Assembly (NCBI GenBank): GCA_050331395.1
Contig: JBHJGX010000003.1
Span: 1-64,000 of the forward strand
Origin: Thermohalobaculum sp050331395
GTDB taxonomy: Bacteria; Pseudomonadota; Alphaproteobacteria; Rhodobacterales; Rhodobacteraceae
Direction: 5' to 3'
Length of the DNA: 64,000 nt
The first letter of the stretch is position 1; each line of letters opens with the position of its first letter. The notes under the pieces were generated by a model. It saw only the letters and a list, made by a program, of their open reading frames with translations. It was not told the origin of the DNA and made no database searches. The position numbers were made by a program, and so were the translations under genes. Positions 44,025 through 53,238 of this stretch are shown one piece after another.

Positions 44025-44378
44025 TCAAAAGAGATCAGAGATGTCGACGATCTCGGTCAATCGTACGCCGAGACGCCCCCCCTCCTCTCCGAGCTCCTCG
44101 AGCTCGCCACGGGCGATGACCCGGTCGCCGATCATGATTTGAACGGGGTCGTCGATTCGGCTCGACAGCGGAAGGACCATGTCGCGGCGCATCGCGAGCA
44201 GTTCCCCGATCACGGGGTTCGCTTGGCCAACCGAGACCACCACGTCGACCGGAACGGAAAAGATCGCGCGGCGGTATTGGTTCTCGGGGCTCGGATCGCG
44301 GTTCTCCAGTGTCTGGGTCTCGGCGGCCTCGGTGCCTGGGGTCGCCACGGCGTCGTCCGGATCGGTCGGGTCGGTCAT
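44025..44378 (-). CDS. fliN: Flagellar motor switch protein FliN
   Basis: A 117-residue C-ring protein: an acidic 35-residue N-terminal tail followed by the SpoA/FliN fold with the VPVDVVVSVGQA start and the GDRVIARGELEEL....GVRLTEIVD strand pair. FliN builds the lower part of the rotor with FliM and FliG. The ATG overlaps the fliH-like stop by 4 bp. FliM is not in this window. Confidence 0.92.
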   Translation of the reverse strand: MTDPTDPDDAVATPGTEAAETQTLENRDPSPENQYRRAIFSVPVDVVVSVGQANPVIGELLAMRRDMVLPLSSRIDDPVQIMIGDRVIARGELEELGEEGGRLGVRLTEIVDISDLF

Positions 44379-44989
44379 CGTTTCACCTCAATGCGTTGGG
44401 GGCGGAGCGCCGTGTCGAGCGCGGCCAGGGCGGCTTTCGTCAGACGCTCCGCGTCGAGATCGGCACCGCCGTCTTCCCAGCCGAGCCGCGCTTGACCGGG
44501 AGTGAGGGTCGGGTCTTCGCAGATCGTCAGACCATCGGGCAGCGTGGCCTCCTCGAGAGCGCTGCGCAGGCTCAGATTGTCGGCGGGCGATATCCGAAGG
44601 GTTACGGGCACTGGGGCGCCACGCCTCAGAAGGGCGAGGCTGGCTGCGCCCACCTCTGCGGGAAAGCCGCTCTCCACGAGTGCTGGCAGAGCTTTCTCGG
44701 CTGCCCGAACCATCGCCTCGGCCGATCGTGTCTCGGCTTCGGCACGGGCATCGCCGAGCGATGCTACAATTTCATTGAGAAGCTCGGTCAACCGCTCGAT
44801 CGCGCAGGGGGCTGCGACGGTCGGTTGCGCCGTCTCTGCCTCGGCGTGAGGGGGGGTTGGAGCAGGCGCCATCGGCGGGACATCGACGGGAGTATCCGGG
44901 GGGAAATCGGGCCCCAAATCGGTCGCGCTCGGCTCGTCTTCCGCCTCAGAAGGGTCAAAGCGCTCCAGGCGCAAGCGACCTATCGTCAT
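44375..44989 (-). CDS. fliH: FliH-like flagellar assembly protein
   Basis: A 204-residue protein with an acidic, Pro-rich N-terminal half and a C-terminal helical/beta region (about residues 75-200) that resembles FliH/FlbE type regulators of the export ATPase FliI. Sequence similarity is weak for this family in general, so the assignment rests mainly on position: directly between fliF and fliN with 4-bp overlaps on both sides. The ATG at 44989 gives an MTIGRLRLERF start. Confidence 0.75.
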   Translation of the reverse strand: MTIGRLRLERFDPSEAEDEPSATDLGPDFPPDTPVDVPPMAPAPTPPHAEAETAQPTVAAPCAIERLTELLNEIVASLGDARAEAETRSAEAMVRAAEKALPALVESGFPAEVGAASLALLRRGAPVPVTLRISPADNLSLRSALEEATLPDGLTICEDPTLTPGQARLGWEDGGADLDAERLTKAALAALDTALRPQRIEVKR

Positions 44990-46563
44990 GCGGGCTCCTC
45001 CCGGGCGGCGTCGCCCAGCCAATCCTTCAGCATGGCCAGGGCATCGTCAGGCCGGTCGGCAACCGCCTGGCGAAGCTTTTCGGGATCGGACGGTGCGGTG
45101 TCGGTCTGAGCAGGGTCCGCCGCCGGTCCGGGCAGCGCTCCTGTGCCGCTGCCGAGGTCGATGGTCTCGCCCTCGCCGTCGAGCGACATCAATCGGTCGC
45201 GGTCTTCGGTCCGGGCGAGCAGCAAAGGTCTGAGCACCGTGAGCGCGAGCACGAGCACGACCACTGCCAGCAAAGCGATTTGGATCAGAGCAAGGGCATT
45301 TCGCTCGAGGAAGCGCCCGACCGGCCCCGTTTCCACGAGTGCGCCCGGCGTCGCATCGGGCTGGAAAGCCATGCTCTCGACGGTGACCACATCGCCCCGG
45401 TCGGCGTCATAGCCGACAGCGGCCCGCACGAGTTCCCGAAGCGCCGAGAGTTCTTCCTCGGGTCGAGGCTGCAGGATCGGCTCGCCATCCGGACCATCCG
45501 CCGCGATGCCGTCGACGAGGACCGCGACACTGATCCGACGGATCGCCCCAGGTTGGCGCGAGCGTTCGCGGAGCCGCTCAGAATAGTCATAGTTCACCCG
45601 CTCCCGGCTTTCCGTGCGAGAGCTTTGGCGTTCGCCCCCGCCCTGGGCGTCGCCGTCGGGCAGGTTGCTTGCAACCGTGACATTGGCGGCCGCCCCCGAG
45701 GCGGTATCCGAGACCTCCTCCGTGTCGGACGAAAGGGTGACCCGGCTGTCCGGTTCGATGATCGTCTCGACGATACGTTCGGCCTCGCGATCGGTTTCGA
45801 CCGACACGCTCACGCGCGCCTTGTCGCGGCCGACGCGGGCGGCGATCAGGTCCTCGATCTCGGCCTTGAGCTTGGCTTCGCGTTCCGCCGCGGCTGCAGT
45901 GGTGTCCTGCCCGGCGCCGTCCTCGCCCGGGCCGAGAACAATGCCCGCCCGGCTGTCGATCACTGCCACCTGATCAGGGCTCAAATCCGGCACCGCCAGC
46001 GCAACGAGGTAACGGATCGCCTGGGCCTGCGCTGTTGGCAACGCCCCTCCGGCCATGGTGACCGTCACCGATGCAGTGGTTTCGGCGGCACGCCTGGCGA
46101 AGGGCCGGCGGCTCGGCACCGCGATGTGGACGCGTGCCGCGCGGACACCGGGTGATGCCAATATCGTGCGCGCGAGCTCGCCCTCTTTAGCACGCCAGAA
46201 CGCAGCGTCGAACATGTCCGACGTCGATGAAAACCCCGATATGGTATCGAGGAGTTCGTAGCCCGCCTGTCCTTGCCGCGGGAGGCCTTGGCTGGCGAGC
46301 GCAAGGCGTACGCGGTCCCTGGCCCCTTCCTCGATGTAGATCGCGTCGCCACGCACTTCCGACGCCACGTTCATCTGCTCGAGCGCTCCCAGGACCTCAC
46401 CGGCCGCAGCCGGATCGAGACCCGAATAGAGGAGCGCCATCGCCGGTCTCGTCGCCACTTGTGCAAGTGACAGCACCGCAACGAGCGTCAAGACGCCCGC
46501 CCCGACGAGGATTACGCGCCGCCGGAGATCCAGCGCACGCCAGGTTTGCAGAAGTCGATCCAT
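44986..46563 (-). CDS. fliF: Flagellar MS-ring protein FliF
   Basis: A 525-residue double-pass membrane protein forming the MS ring. It has an N-terminal helix (about 17-37), two ring-building motif domains (MALLYSGLDPAAAGEVL is the conserved first), a long linker and a second helix near residue 410-430, and a C-terminal FliG-binding tail (DDALAMLKDWLG). The ATG at 46563 is preferred; another 12 bp upstream (46575) is possible. It heads the leftward operon and is divergent from fliL. Confidence 0.94.
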   Translation of the reverse strand: MDRLLQTWRALDLRRRVILVGAGVLTLVAVLSLAQVATRPAMALLYSGLDPAAAGEVLGALEQMNVASEVRGDAIYIEEGARDRVRLALASQGLPRQGQAGYELLDTISGFSSTSDMFDAAFWRAKEGELARTILASPGVRAARVHIAVPSRRPFARRAAETTASVTVTMAGGALPTAQAQAIRYLVALAVPDLSPDQVAVIDSRAGIVLGPGEDGAGQDTTAAAAEREAKLKAEIEDLIAARVGRDKARVSVSVETDREAERIVETIIEPDSRVTLSSDTEEVSDTASGAAANVTVASNLPDGDAQGGGERQSSRTESRERVNYDYSERLRERSRQPGAIRRISVAVLVDGIAADGPDGEPILQPRPEEELSALRELVRAAVGYDADRGDVVTVESMAFQPDATPGALVETGPVGRFLERNALALIQIALLAVVVLVLALTVLRPLLLARTEDRDRLMSLDGEGETIDLGSGTGALPGPAADPAQTDTAPSDPEKLRQAVADRPDDALAMLKDWLGDAAREEPA

Positions 46564-46709
46564 TCTGAACCGCACCTCGATCGAAGCCTCTCGCAGGGCA
46601 ATCTGCCTGCTGTCGAGACGATGAATGCCCGTAGAGGCTTAAGGTTCGGTTTAGGGATATCGGGTTATTGAGCGTTCGACCGACAACACGGGTTTGCGGG
46701 AGCAGAAGG
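46564..46709. promoter_or_regulatory. Divergent fliF/fliL control region with CtrA-like box
   Basis: This 146-bp gap must drive both flagellar transcripts. It holds TTAA-N7-TTTA at 46639-46653, one base off the CtrA consensus TTAA-N7-TTAA, 57 bp before the fliL start and 76 bp before the fliF start. CtrA controls flagellar genes in several Rhodobacterales, so this is a plausible operator, but only one match was found by eye and no sigma-54 box was seen. Confidence 0.5.
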
Positions 46710-47234
46710 ATGAGTGGGATGGCAAATGCCGGGGAAGCGACCGAAAAGTCCAAGTCGAAATTGTTGCTGATCGCGCTGCCGGTCGCGCTTATCGCAGGTG
46801 GGGCGGCTTTCTATGGGGCGTACTCTGGATTGCTGCCGTTGCCGGGCGCGGGCGCTCCCGAAATGGCCGACGGCGTCGCGGATGAGAGTCCAATGCCGAC
46901 CGAACTCGAGCCTGCGCGGAACGATCACATGGTTCCGACCGCGTTCGTGTCCCTCGATCCCCTCATTATTTCACTTGGACCGACGGCGAACGCCGATCAT
47001 TTGAAGATCACACTGACGATCGAAGTGGCACCAGAGGACGCTGAAGCGGTCGAAGCTGTGCGCCCACGTATTCTTGATGTGTTGAACACATTTCTTCGGG
47101 CTGTGGATGAAGCTGTGCTTGAAAATCCACAATCAATGTTTCGGCTTCGTGCACAAATATTGCGTAGAGTTGAGTTTGCCTCGCCACCTAACACTGTCCG
47201 CGATATTTTAATTCAAGAATTTGTCCTGCATTGA
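46710..47234 (+). CDS. fliL: Flagellar basal-body-associated protein FliL
   Basis: A 174-residue FliL: N-terminal transmembrane helix (about 17-36), a variable linker, and a stomatin-like periplasmic domain with the FVSLDPLIISLGP and HLKITLTIEV strands and the C-terminal DILIQEFVL. FliL surrounds stators and affects their function. The GC content falls within this gene: the first ~280 bp look like the rest of the chromosome and the last ~250 bp are clearly richer in A+T. Confidence 0.9.
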   Translation: MSGMANAGEATEKSKSKLLLIALPVALIAGGAAFYGAYSGLLPLPGAGAPEMADGVADESPMPTELEPARNDHMVPTAFVSLDPLIISLGPTANADHLKITLTIEVAPEDAEAVEAVRPRILDVLNTFLRAVDEAVLENPQSMFRLRAQILRRVEFASPPNTVRDILIQEFVLH

Positions 47235-47243
47235 GGAAATAAA

Positions 47244-47804
47244 ATGAATTTGATTGCCGATGGTCTTTTGATAGCTACCGCGCTGACGGCGGCAATTTAT
47301 TGCGTCGTTTTGAGCCGACGGCTTCGGAATTTAACTGATGCACAATCTGGTGTCGCCGCTCAGATCAAGTCGCTCAACAATGTCCTTGAAGACACGAAGG
47401 GGGCGCTGGTAGAAACGCGGCGCGGCGTGAGCCAGGCGCGCTGAGCCGCCCAATCGGCGCGCGAAGGACTAATGCGCGAAGTCATCGAGGCGAAAGCTCT
47501 TCTGAGCGAGCTGATCGCAGTCAGAGACGACATGCGTTCGTCTATAGTGCCTCCGCAGAGTAATACAAAGAAAGAAACGGACGAACTGGCTTCTGAGCCG
47601 ATTTCGGTTGATCAAGACGATGACATTCCCGACTGGCCGGACGGTGTCGTGCCCGCTCCGGACGAAGTTTCTGGACCTGAAAATCAGGCCTCCACGCTTG
47701 ATGATTTCAGAACAATAGACGATTTGGTTGCGCCACAACAAGGATCCACTGCATTACTGGGCGAAAGTGAATACCTACTGAAGGTTCAGAGGATGTCTCT
47801 TTAA
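47244..47804 (+). pseudogene. DUF6468-like flagellar-cluster gene with in-frame TGA
   Basis: The frame runs from ATG 47244 to TAA 47804, 186 sense codons, but codon 67 (47442-47444) is TGA. Both halves are open and in the same phase, and no ribosome-binding site for a separate second gene is apparent before the next ATG at 47472. The N-terminal half begins with a transmembrane helix and a heptad-like region, then an acidic C-terminal tail, as in DUF6468 proteins found between fliL and motA in Rhodobacterales. The recent nonsense change, or a sequencing error, is the best reading; recoding is not supported by any visible element. Confidence 0.65.
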
Positions 47805-48367
47805 TGTCGTTTTATCGAACCACAATTGCGCTACCAGTGCTAGCAAGCGGCTTTGTTCTCTCTGCGTTGCTAAGGACTGGAGATGTGGTAGCTGCTCTTC
47901 CCGACGACGGGTTTGGAAACCCGCTTACCGCTCCGACTCGGGCGGAATTTCAACAAGTCGCGCCAAGTCCACTCATTGCCGAATTAAAATCTCGACGCGC
48001 CAGTCTCGACGCACAAGAGAAGGCACTAGCCGAGCGCGCTCAGGAACTTGAAGCGTTAGAGGATTTTATTCGCAGGCGACTCGACCAACTCGATACCGCG
48101 CGCGAGGAGTTGGAGCAAAACGCCGCTTTGGTCGATGGTGCAGCGATACGTGATGTTCGACACCTTACTGATATGTACAGCTCAATGAAACCCAAACAGG
48201 CAGCGCTAATTTTTGACCAAATGCCGCCATCGTTTGCCGCTGGCTTTTTGGCGAAGATGGATCCCAATGTTGCTGCTCTGATTATGGCGAATATGTCGTC
48301 GGACCGTGCATATGCAGTCAGTCTTTTAATTGCTGGTCGGCACCAAAAATCTTCTTCACCTGAATAA
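47804..48367 (+). CDS. MotE-like flagellar protein (MgtE N-domain type)
   Basis: A 187-residue protein: N-terminal hydrophobic helix that may be a signal anchor, a coiled coil of about residues 65-105 (RRASLDAQEKALAERAQELE-like heptads), then a conserved helical domain with YSSMKPKQAALIFDQMPP and FLAKMDPNVAALIMANM. This matches MotE/MotC-type chaperones related to the MgtE N domain, which stabilise periplasmic motor parts in alphaproteobacteria. Its ATG overlaps the preceding TAA and it is 68 bp before motA. Confidence 0.82.
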   Translation: MSFYRTTIALPVLASGFVLSALLRTGDVVAALPDDGFGNPLTAPTRAEFQQVAPSPLIAELKSRRASLDAQEKALAERAQELEALEDFIRRRLDQLDTAREELEQNAALVDGAAIRDVRHLTDMYSSMKPKQAALIFDQMPPSFAAGFLAKMDPNVAALIMANMSSDRAYAVSLLIAGRHQKSSSPE

Positions 48368-48435
48368 TACCTTCATAATTTATTAGTCGTCTGCCTCTAT
48401 CCCTTATTCATATCACAGGTATCAGGGAAGAGGGA

Positions 48436-49302
48436 ATGGGAAGTTTTATAGGTATTGTAGTTGTGATTGGAATGGTATTCGGTGGCTATTTGTTGGCTGG
48501 CGGAAAATTGGGAATCATTCTTAAAGCTCTACCTTTTGAGTTGATGATGATTGGTGGGGCAGCTGTTGGAGCCTTTTTGATTGGAAATGATAGTGCTACT
48601 ATCAAGCATACCCTAAGAGATGTGGTGCGTGTATTTAAAGGAGCGACCTGGAAACGAGAAGATTACCAGGATTTACTTTGTCTTTTGTTTTCGCTGATTC
48701 GAATTGCTAGGCGAGATCCCGTAGCAATTGAGGTCCATATAGAGGCGCCCGCCGAAAGCCCGATTTTCCAGGCCTATCCACGTATCTTTGCAGATAAAGC
48801 TGCTGTAAGTATGATTTGTGACACTATTAGGATTGGAATGATGAACTATGATGATCCGCATCAGTTAGAGGGGCTCTTTGATAAGCAACTTGATGGGAGA
48901 TTACATCAAAATCTACATTCAGCACATGCGTTACAGACGATGGCAGATGGTTTACCTGCATTAGGAATTGTTGCAGCTGTATTAGGAGTTATCAAAACGA
49001 TGTCTTCAATTGACCAACCTCCCGAAGTGCTTGGAAAATTAATAGGAGGAGCTCTGGTTGGGACTTTCTTGGGTGTATTTCTATCCTACGGAATTGTCGG
49101 CCCTTTCGCCCAAAAGGTAAAGGCGCTTGCCGAAGCGGATCATAAATTTTACGAATTGATTAGGGATACCTTGGTCGCGGATCTTCATCGGCATAGTCCA
49201 CAAATTTGTGTTGAAGTGGCCCGGCAGAACCTACCAAAGGCTTTTCGTCCGAGCTTTAACGAGTTAGAAGAAGCTCTTAAAAAAACACAAGAGATAGCTT
49301 AA
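48436..49302 (+). CDS. motA: Flagellar motor stator protein MotA
   Basis: A 288-residue stator subunit with four transmembrane helices: two near 1-55 and two after a cytoplasmic loop (ALGIVAAVLGVIKTM and GTFLGVFLSYGIVGPFAQKV near the C terminus). With MotB it forms the proton (or sodium) channel that drives rotation. MotB is not adjacent. Codons are strongly A/T-ended, in sharp contrast to the envelope genes to the left, yet the protein is complete and normal in length. The stop overlaps the next ATG (TAATG). Confidence 0.94.
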   Translation: MGSFIGIVVVIGMVFGGYLLAGGKLGIILKALPFELMMIGGAAVGAFLIGNDSATIKHTLRDVVRVFKGATWKREDYQDLLCLLFSLIRIARRDPVAIEVHIEAPAESPIFQAYPRIFADKAAVSMICDTIRIGMMNYDDPHQLEGLFDKQLDGRLHQNLHSAHALQTMADGLPALGIVAAVLGVIKTMSSIDQPPEVLGKLIGGALVGTFLGVFLSYGIVGPFAQKVKALAEADHKFYELIRDTLVADLHRHSPQICVEVARQNLPKAFRPSFNELEEALKKTQEIA

Positions 49303-51695
49303 TGAGACGAAAAATTTTAGCAATGCTTGCTTTCCTTATGGTTGTTTCTGATTCCTTAGCAAAATCATCAAGGACTGAGATTCTCTCAATTCAATCAGCT
49401 CCAGCACAACTAATTCTTAGTTCAGTCCCAAAAAATGGTTGGATTGTTCAAAAGGAAGATTCTTTTGTGACGATACAATTTCCCAAGGCAGATTTTGAGA
49501 TTGATATCTCCAGAATATTTCTAGAGGATAAGCCGCTCGTGCTGAAAGATTTGTCAACGTACAATGACGCGTCAGGCGCTTGGTTAAGATTTTTTCTTGA
49601 TTGTGATTGTGATTTGGTGATCGACAGCAACGACGGGGAGAGCCTTTCGATCAATGTGGTAGGTGCGCAGCTTCTTGCAGGTCCGACCATAGGTAATAGT
49701 GGCCCTGCTCCTGCTATCGCGCCGTTTCCTCATGCGCGTAGAGGCGAATTCGAAACTCAATCACTTGTACAAGGTATCAAGCGACGACCTGATGTTGGAG
49801 ATGTGCAACACCGCCTATTCTCGCAGTTGGAGCGCGCAGCGGCGGCGGGAATAATTTCGTTCCGTCAGGCCGATATAAGCAGAGGATCGGAGATTGATAA
49901 CGATCTATCCGATACAGATGCGCTTTCATCACAGCAGATGGCTGCACAGCAGTACCATAATATAGCCGATGATGCGAAGGAAATTATTATTTTGAATTCT
50001 ATTTCACATTTTGAAGAAAGAAATGCAATTCATTGGAAATTTTTCGAGAAAGGAAATACGATGATTTCTACTAACAAAAATAAAGAAGCAAAGTCCACCA
50101 AAAGAATAAAAAACAAAATCGCTTTTCCAAAAAATGGTTGCCCAGAGAAAAAATACTTTCAATTTTTTAGAAATACGAATGTAATAAATTTTGATTTATT
50201 TCAAAAAGAACGTAATTTTATACTTCGTAACTTTGAAACAATTACCAAAGATGACGTGCACATACTACTAGAATACTATCTCATTATAGATTTTGGCATT
50301 GAAGCCTTCCAATTATTTGCCGAGTTGGAGTTAGAGGGGAGTGACAAAGACGTCATGTTCGCAATGGCAAATGTATCATCTGGTTCTCCTACAAATATTA
50401 GAGAATTTGGACCTCTCCACTGTACAGACTTTGCAGCTCTTTGGCAGGCACGAGCCGCATTGCTGTCAAACGATAGCGACACTGCGATGGATGCAGCTCA
50501 TAGATCGGGATCTGCAATCGATATCTTACCACGCCGACAGCGGGAAATCATAGCTGCGAATATTGGTTTAGCGGCGCTCAATTCGTTGGGCGGTCAGAAA
50601 ACTGCAAAGGATTTCTTTTTGAGGGCGCGTAGAGCAGTTGATCCCGGAGAGGAAGCCTCTTCCGTGCTAAAATTACTTGAGGCAAGGCTTGCTATCGAAG
50701 ACGGTGATCTTGAACATGGATTTTTCATATTAGAAGAATTATGGGGAGAGCAGAGTGAAATCGGACAGAAGGCGACAGTCATAATTGCGGAAACTTTACT
50801 CGATGACCCGTCCCAACCTGTCGTAGGCACTCGAAACTTGCAAATCGATCTTGGAGCTATTGGAAGAGAAATGCGGCAGACGACGCTGGGGCGTCGCGCC
50901 ATTATTGCAGAAGCGCGCCTAGCAGCACGAGCCTCGGGTCAGCAGGCTGGCATGGGTATCCTTGCCACTGCTTTGTCGGACGGCCTGCTCGCGGCCGACC
51001 AATATCGCGATGCGGTCGATCTGGTGCGACGGGAGCGGCCTGATCAGGGTGACAAAACTCCGCTGGCGCTGTTATACGAAGAGAGCCCTGAGCAATATTC
51101 ACTCGTGCTTGATAAGCCAAGCTTTCGGGCTGCGTTGGTACGGTCTTATGCCGAAATCGGTGCGCCCGAGCGCGGCGAAAGTTTTCTCCGCAAGGAAGAC
51201 CAGCGAGATATGTCCCTGATGGCCGTCCTTGCCGACGCTTACCTCGATGTTGGCGAGCTGAAGCGCGCTGCGCCGCTAGTGCGGTCGTTACCGCTGGGCC
51301 CGAAGCGCGACCGCCTTGAAGCACGGCGGCTCGCTCGTGAGAATGAACCCGCGCAAGCACTCGCTGTCTTGGCCGAGGCCAATGCGCCAGAAGGGATGCG
51401 CGCGAGGCTTGCTTGGGAAGCGGGTGAATGGATTGCTGCGAGCGAGGCGATCGCCCTTAGCTATGCCCGCAACCCCAATCCCCGCATTGCAACGCGTCTC
51501 GTCTTTGCATTGCAACGGGCGGGGCTTGGGCTCGAAAATCCAGTCATTTCTAGAATTCTGAGCGAAACCTCTGATGAAGCACAAAATACGCTCAGAAATC
51601 TGAGTTGGACATCCGCCAAAAGCTTGGATGAGCAACTTCAATTCATACAAAATGAAGTAAATTTCTACCGGGATGTCTTGCAAAATGGACAATAG
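49302..51695 (+). CDS. AMIN-like/helical-repeat exported protein of flagellar cluster
   Basis: A 797-residue protein with a signal peptide (cut near SLAKS, residue 20), then a ~100-residue beta domain of AMIN-like pattern (LILSSVPKNGWIVQ, alternating strands to about residue 130), a low-complexity region, a Lys/Asn-rich stretch near residues 245-315, and a long Ala/Leu-rich helical solenoid to the end, TPR-like in pattern. Similar exported proteins with an AMIN-like domain and helical repeats occur beside motA in related bacteria; function is unknown. The 5' half is very A/T rich and its last ~900 bp are nearer 55-60% GC. Confidence 0.6.
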   Translation: MRRKILAMLAFLMVVSDSLAKSSRTEILSIQSAPAQLILSSVPKNGWIVQKEDSFVTIQFPKADFEIDISRIFLEDKPLVLKDLSTYNDASGAWLRFFLDCDCDLVIDSNDGESLSINVVGAQLLAGPTIGNSGPAPAIAPFPHARRGEFETQSLVQGIKRRPDVGDVQHRLFSQLERAAAAGIISFRQADISRGSEIDNDLSDTDALSSQQMAAQQYHNIADDAKEIIILNSISHFEERNAIHWKFFEKGNTMISTNKNKEAKSTKRIKNKIAFPKNGCPEKKYFQFFRNTNVINFDLFQKERNFILRNFETITKDDVHILLEYYLIIDFGIEAFQLFAELELEGSDKDVMFAMANVSSGSPTNIREFGPLHCTDFAALWQARAALLSNDSDTAMDAAHRSGSAIDILPRRQREIIAANIGLAALNSLGGQKTAKDFFLRARRAVDPGEEASSVLKLLEARLAIEDGDLEHGFFILEELWGEQSEIGQKATVIIAETLLDDPSQPVVGTRNLQIDLGAIGREMRQTTLGRRAIIAEARLAARASGQQAGMGILATALSDGLLAADQYRDAVDLVRRERPDQGDKTPLALLYEESPEQYSLVLDKPSFRAALVRSYAEIGAPERGESFLRKEDQRDMSLMAVLADAYLDVGELKRAAPLVRSLPLGPKRDRLEARRLARENEPAQALAVLAEANAPEGMRARLAWEAGEWIAASEAIALSYARNPNPRIATRLVFALQRAGLGLENPVISRILSETSDEAQNTLRNLSWTSAKSLDEQLQFIQNEVNFYRDVLQNGQ

Positions 51696-52410
51696 TATTG
51701 CCTACATCACGCTCAATCGACAGCGCGGATTGCGTTTTCAGCTTGACATCATCGCCAATAACGTTGCCAACATCGATACCTCAGGATTTCGGCGTGAAGG
51801 AATATTGTTTTCTGAATACGTAATTGCAAAAACAAACGCAGAAAGTGTTTCAATGGCAGATTTGAATTCACGATTTGTCAGTAGCGAGGCTGGGGAGTTA
51901 TATGGGTCAAACGGTAATTTAGACATTGCAATCGAAGGTGATGGATACTTTGCCATAGATGCTGAAAATGAAGTTTTACTCACGAGATCAGGCTCGTTCC
52001 AGCGATCAGAAACAGGTTTTTTGGTGACGTCAACAGGTTCTCGGGTCTTAGATATTGGGCAGGCACCAATTTTTCTGCCGCCAAATGGGTCACAGATCGA
52101 AATTGCAAACGATGGCACTGTTTCAGTTGATGGCTTGGAGCAGGCACAGATTGGTATATTTTCGGGAGAGGCGGTCGAAACTGCGCCCTCTCGCGTGGGG
52201 AATACGGCTTTCTCAATAGCAGGTGCGCCTATCCCGCTCGAAGGTGCCCGTCTTCGCCAAGGTGCATTGGAAGGTTCAAATATCAAAGCTATAGAGGAAA
52301 TAGCGCAAATGATAGAGGTAACTCGGGCTTACGAACGTGCTGAAAACCTTATGAGAGATACAGATGAGCGTGTGCGTCGCACAGTAGAGATTCTGGGTCA
52401 AGCGATCTGA
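51685..52410 (+). CDS. flgF: Flagellar basal-body rod protein FlgF
   Basis: A 241-residue proximal rod protein. The N-terminal IIANNVANIDTSGFRRE is the flagellar rod/hook signature, the middle domain carries LDIAIEGDGYFAI, and the C-terminal helix has EEIAQMIEVTRAYERAENLM. The ATG at 51685 overlaps the end of the preceding gene by 11 bp. Composition is A/T-rich. Confidence 0.94.
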   Translation: MDNSIAYITLNRQRGLRFQLDIIANNVANIDTSGFRREGILFSEYVIAKTNAESVSMADLNSRFVSSEAGELYGSNGNLDIAIEGDGYFAIDAENEVLLTRSGSFQRSETGFLVTSTGSRVLDIGQAPIFLPPNGSQIEIANDGTVSVDGLEQAQIGIFSGEAVETAPSRVGNTAFSIAGAPIPLEGARLRQGALEGSNIKAIEEIAQMIEVTRAYERAENLMRDTDERVRRTVEILGQAI

Positions 52411-52452
52411 TACAATTTTGATACAATAAAGGATAGCGAAAGGAGTATTATC

Positions 52453-53238
52453 TTGCAAGCACTTAAGATAGCGGCTACTGGAATGGCAGCACAAAGAACA
52501 CGAGTAGATGTAATTGCAAATAATATTGCAAATATGGGTACCTCCGCATTTCAAACCAGAAAGGTAGATTTTTCTGATTTATATTATCAGCAATTGAGGA
52601 CTCCTGGATCCATTACTGCGGTTACGGGTGAGGTTCTACCTTCCGGCGTGCAGCTTGGGCTCGGTGTTCGCGTTGCCTCGATCTCGATGGAGGTCGGTCA
52701 GGGCCCTGCCCGCGAAACAGGTGGCAGCTTCGATTTGGCTATTGAGGGACAAGGTTACTTTGAGGTCCGATTGCCGAATGGCGATGCTGCTTATACCCGA
52801 GACGGCGGTTTTAAAGTTTCGGGAGACGGTGAGGTTGTGACGAACTTTGGGCTGTCGCTTATACCTTCGATTACGGTTCCGGAGAGCGCGCGAGAGATAA
52901 TTGTGAATTCAGACGGTACGGTTTTTGCCCGTTTCGATGGGCAAGTCGATACACAGCAAATTGGTGAGATCACTCTAGCGAACTTCATCAACGGAAAGGG
53001 CCTCGAAGCAATTGGGGAGAATCTTTTCAAGGAAACGGCCGCGTCCGGTCAGCCGATTGTTGGAGAGCCCGGTGTCGAGGGCCGAGGCTTGATACGGCAG
53101 GGATACCTCGAGGGCAGCTCTGTAGATGTAGTTTCAGAAATAACTGAACTTATTGAGGCGCAACGGGGTTATGAGCTAAATAGTCAAGTACTTAAAGCTG
53201 CAGATGAGATGTTGGCTACGAGCTCGAGGATTCGGTGA
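52453..53238 (+). CDS. flgG: Flagellar basal-body distal rod protein FlgG
   Basis: A 261-residue distal rod protein. The family start MQALKIAATGMAAQRTRVDV is followed by IIANNIANMGTSAFQ-type signature, FDLAIEGQGYFEV in the middle and EITELIEAQRGYELNSQVLKAADEM at the end. The start is TTG with a well-placed AAAGGAG. The first ~170 bases are A/T-rich and the following stretch is much richer in G+C, a clear local shift within one gene. Confidence 0.95.
   Translation: MQALKIAATGMAAQRTRVDVIANNIANMGTSAFQTRKVDFSDLYYQQLRTPGSITAVTGEVLPSGVQLGLGVRVASISMEVGQGPARETGGSFDLAIEGQGYFEVRLPNGDAAYTRDGGFKVSGDGEVVTNFGLSLIPSITVPESAREIIVNSDGTVFARFDGQVDTQQIGEITLANFINGKGLEAIGENLFKETAASGQPIVGEPGVEGRGLIRQGYLEGSSVDVVSEITELIEAQRGYELNSQVLKAADEMLATSSRIR

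Noticed and set aside
47442..47444. TGA as selenocysteine codon
   Set aside because: No selenocysteine insertion hairpin apparent downstream and no selenoprotein family of this type is known to me.
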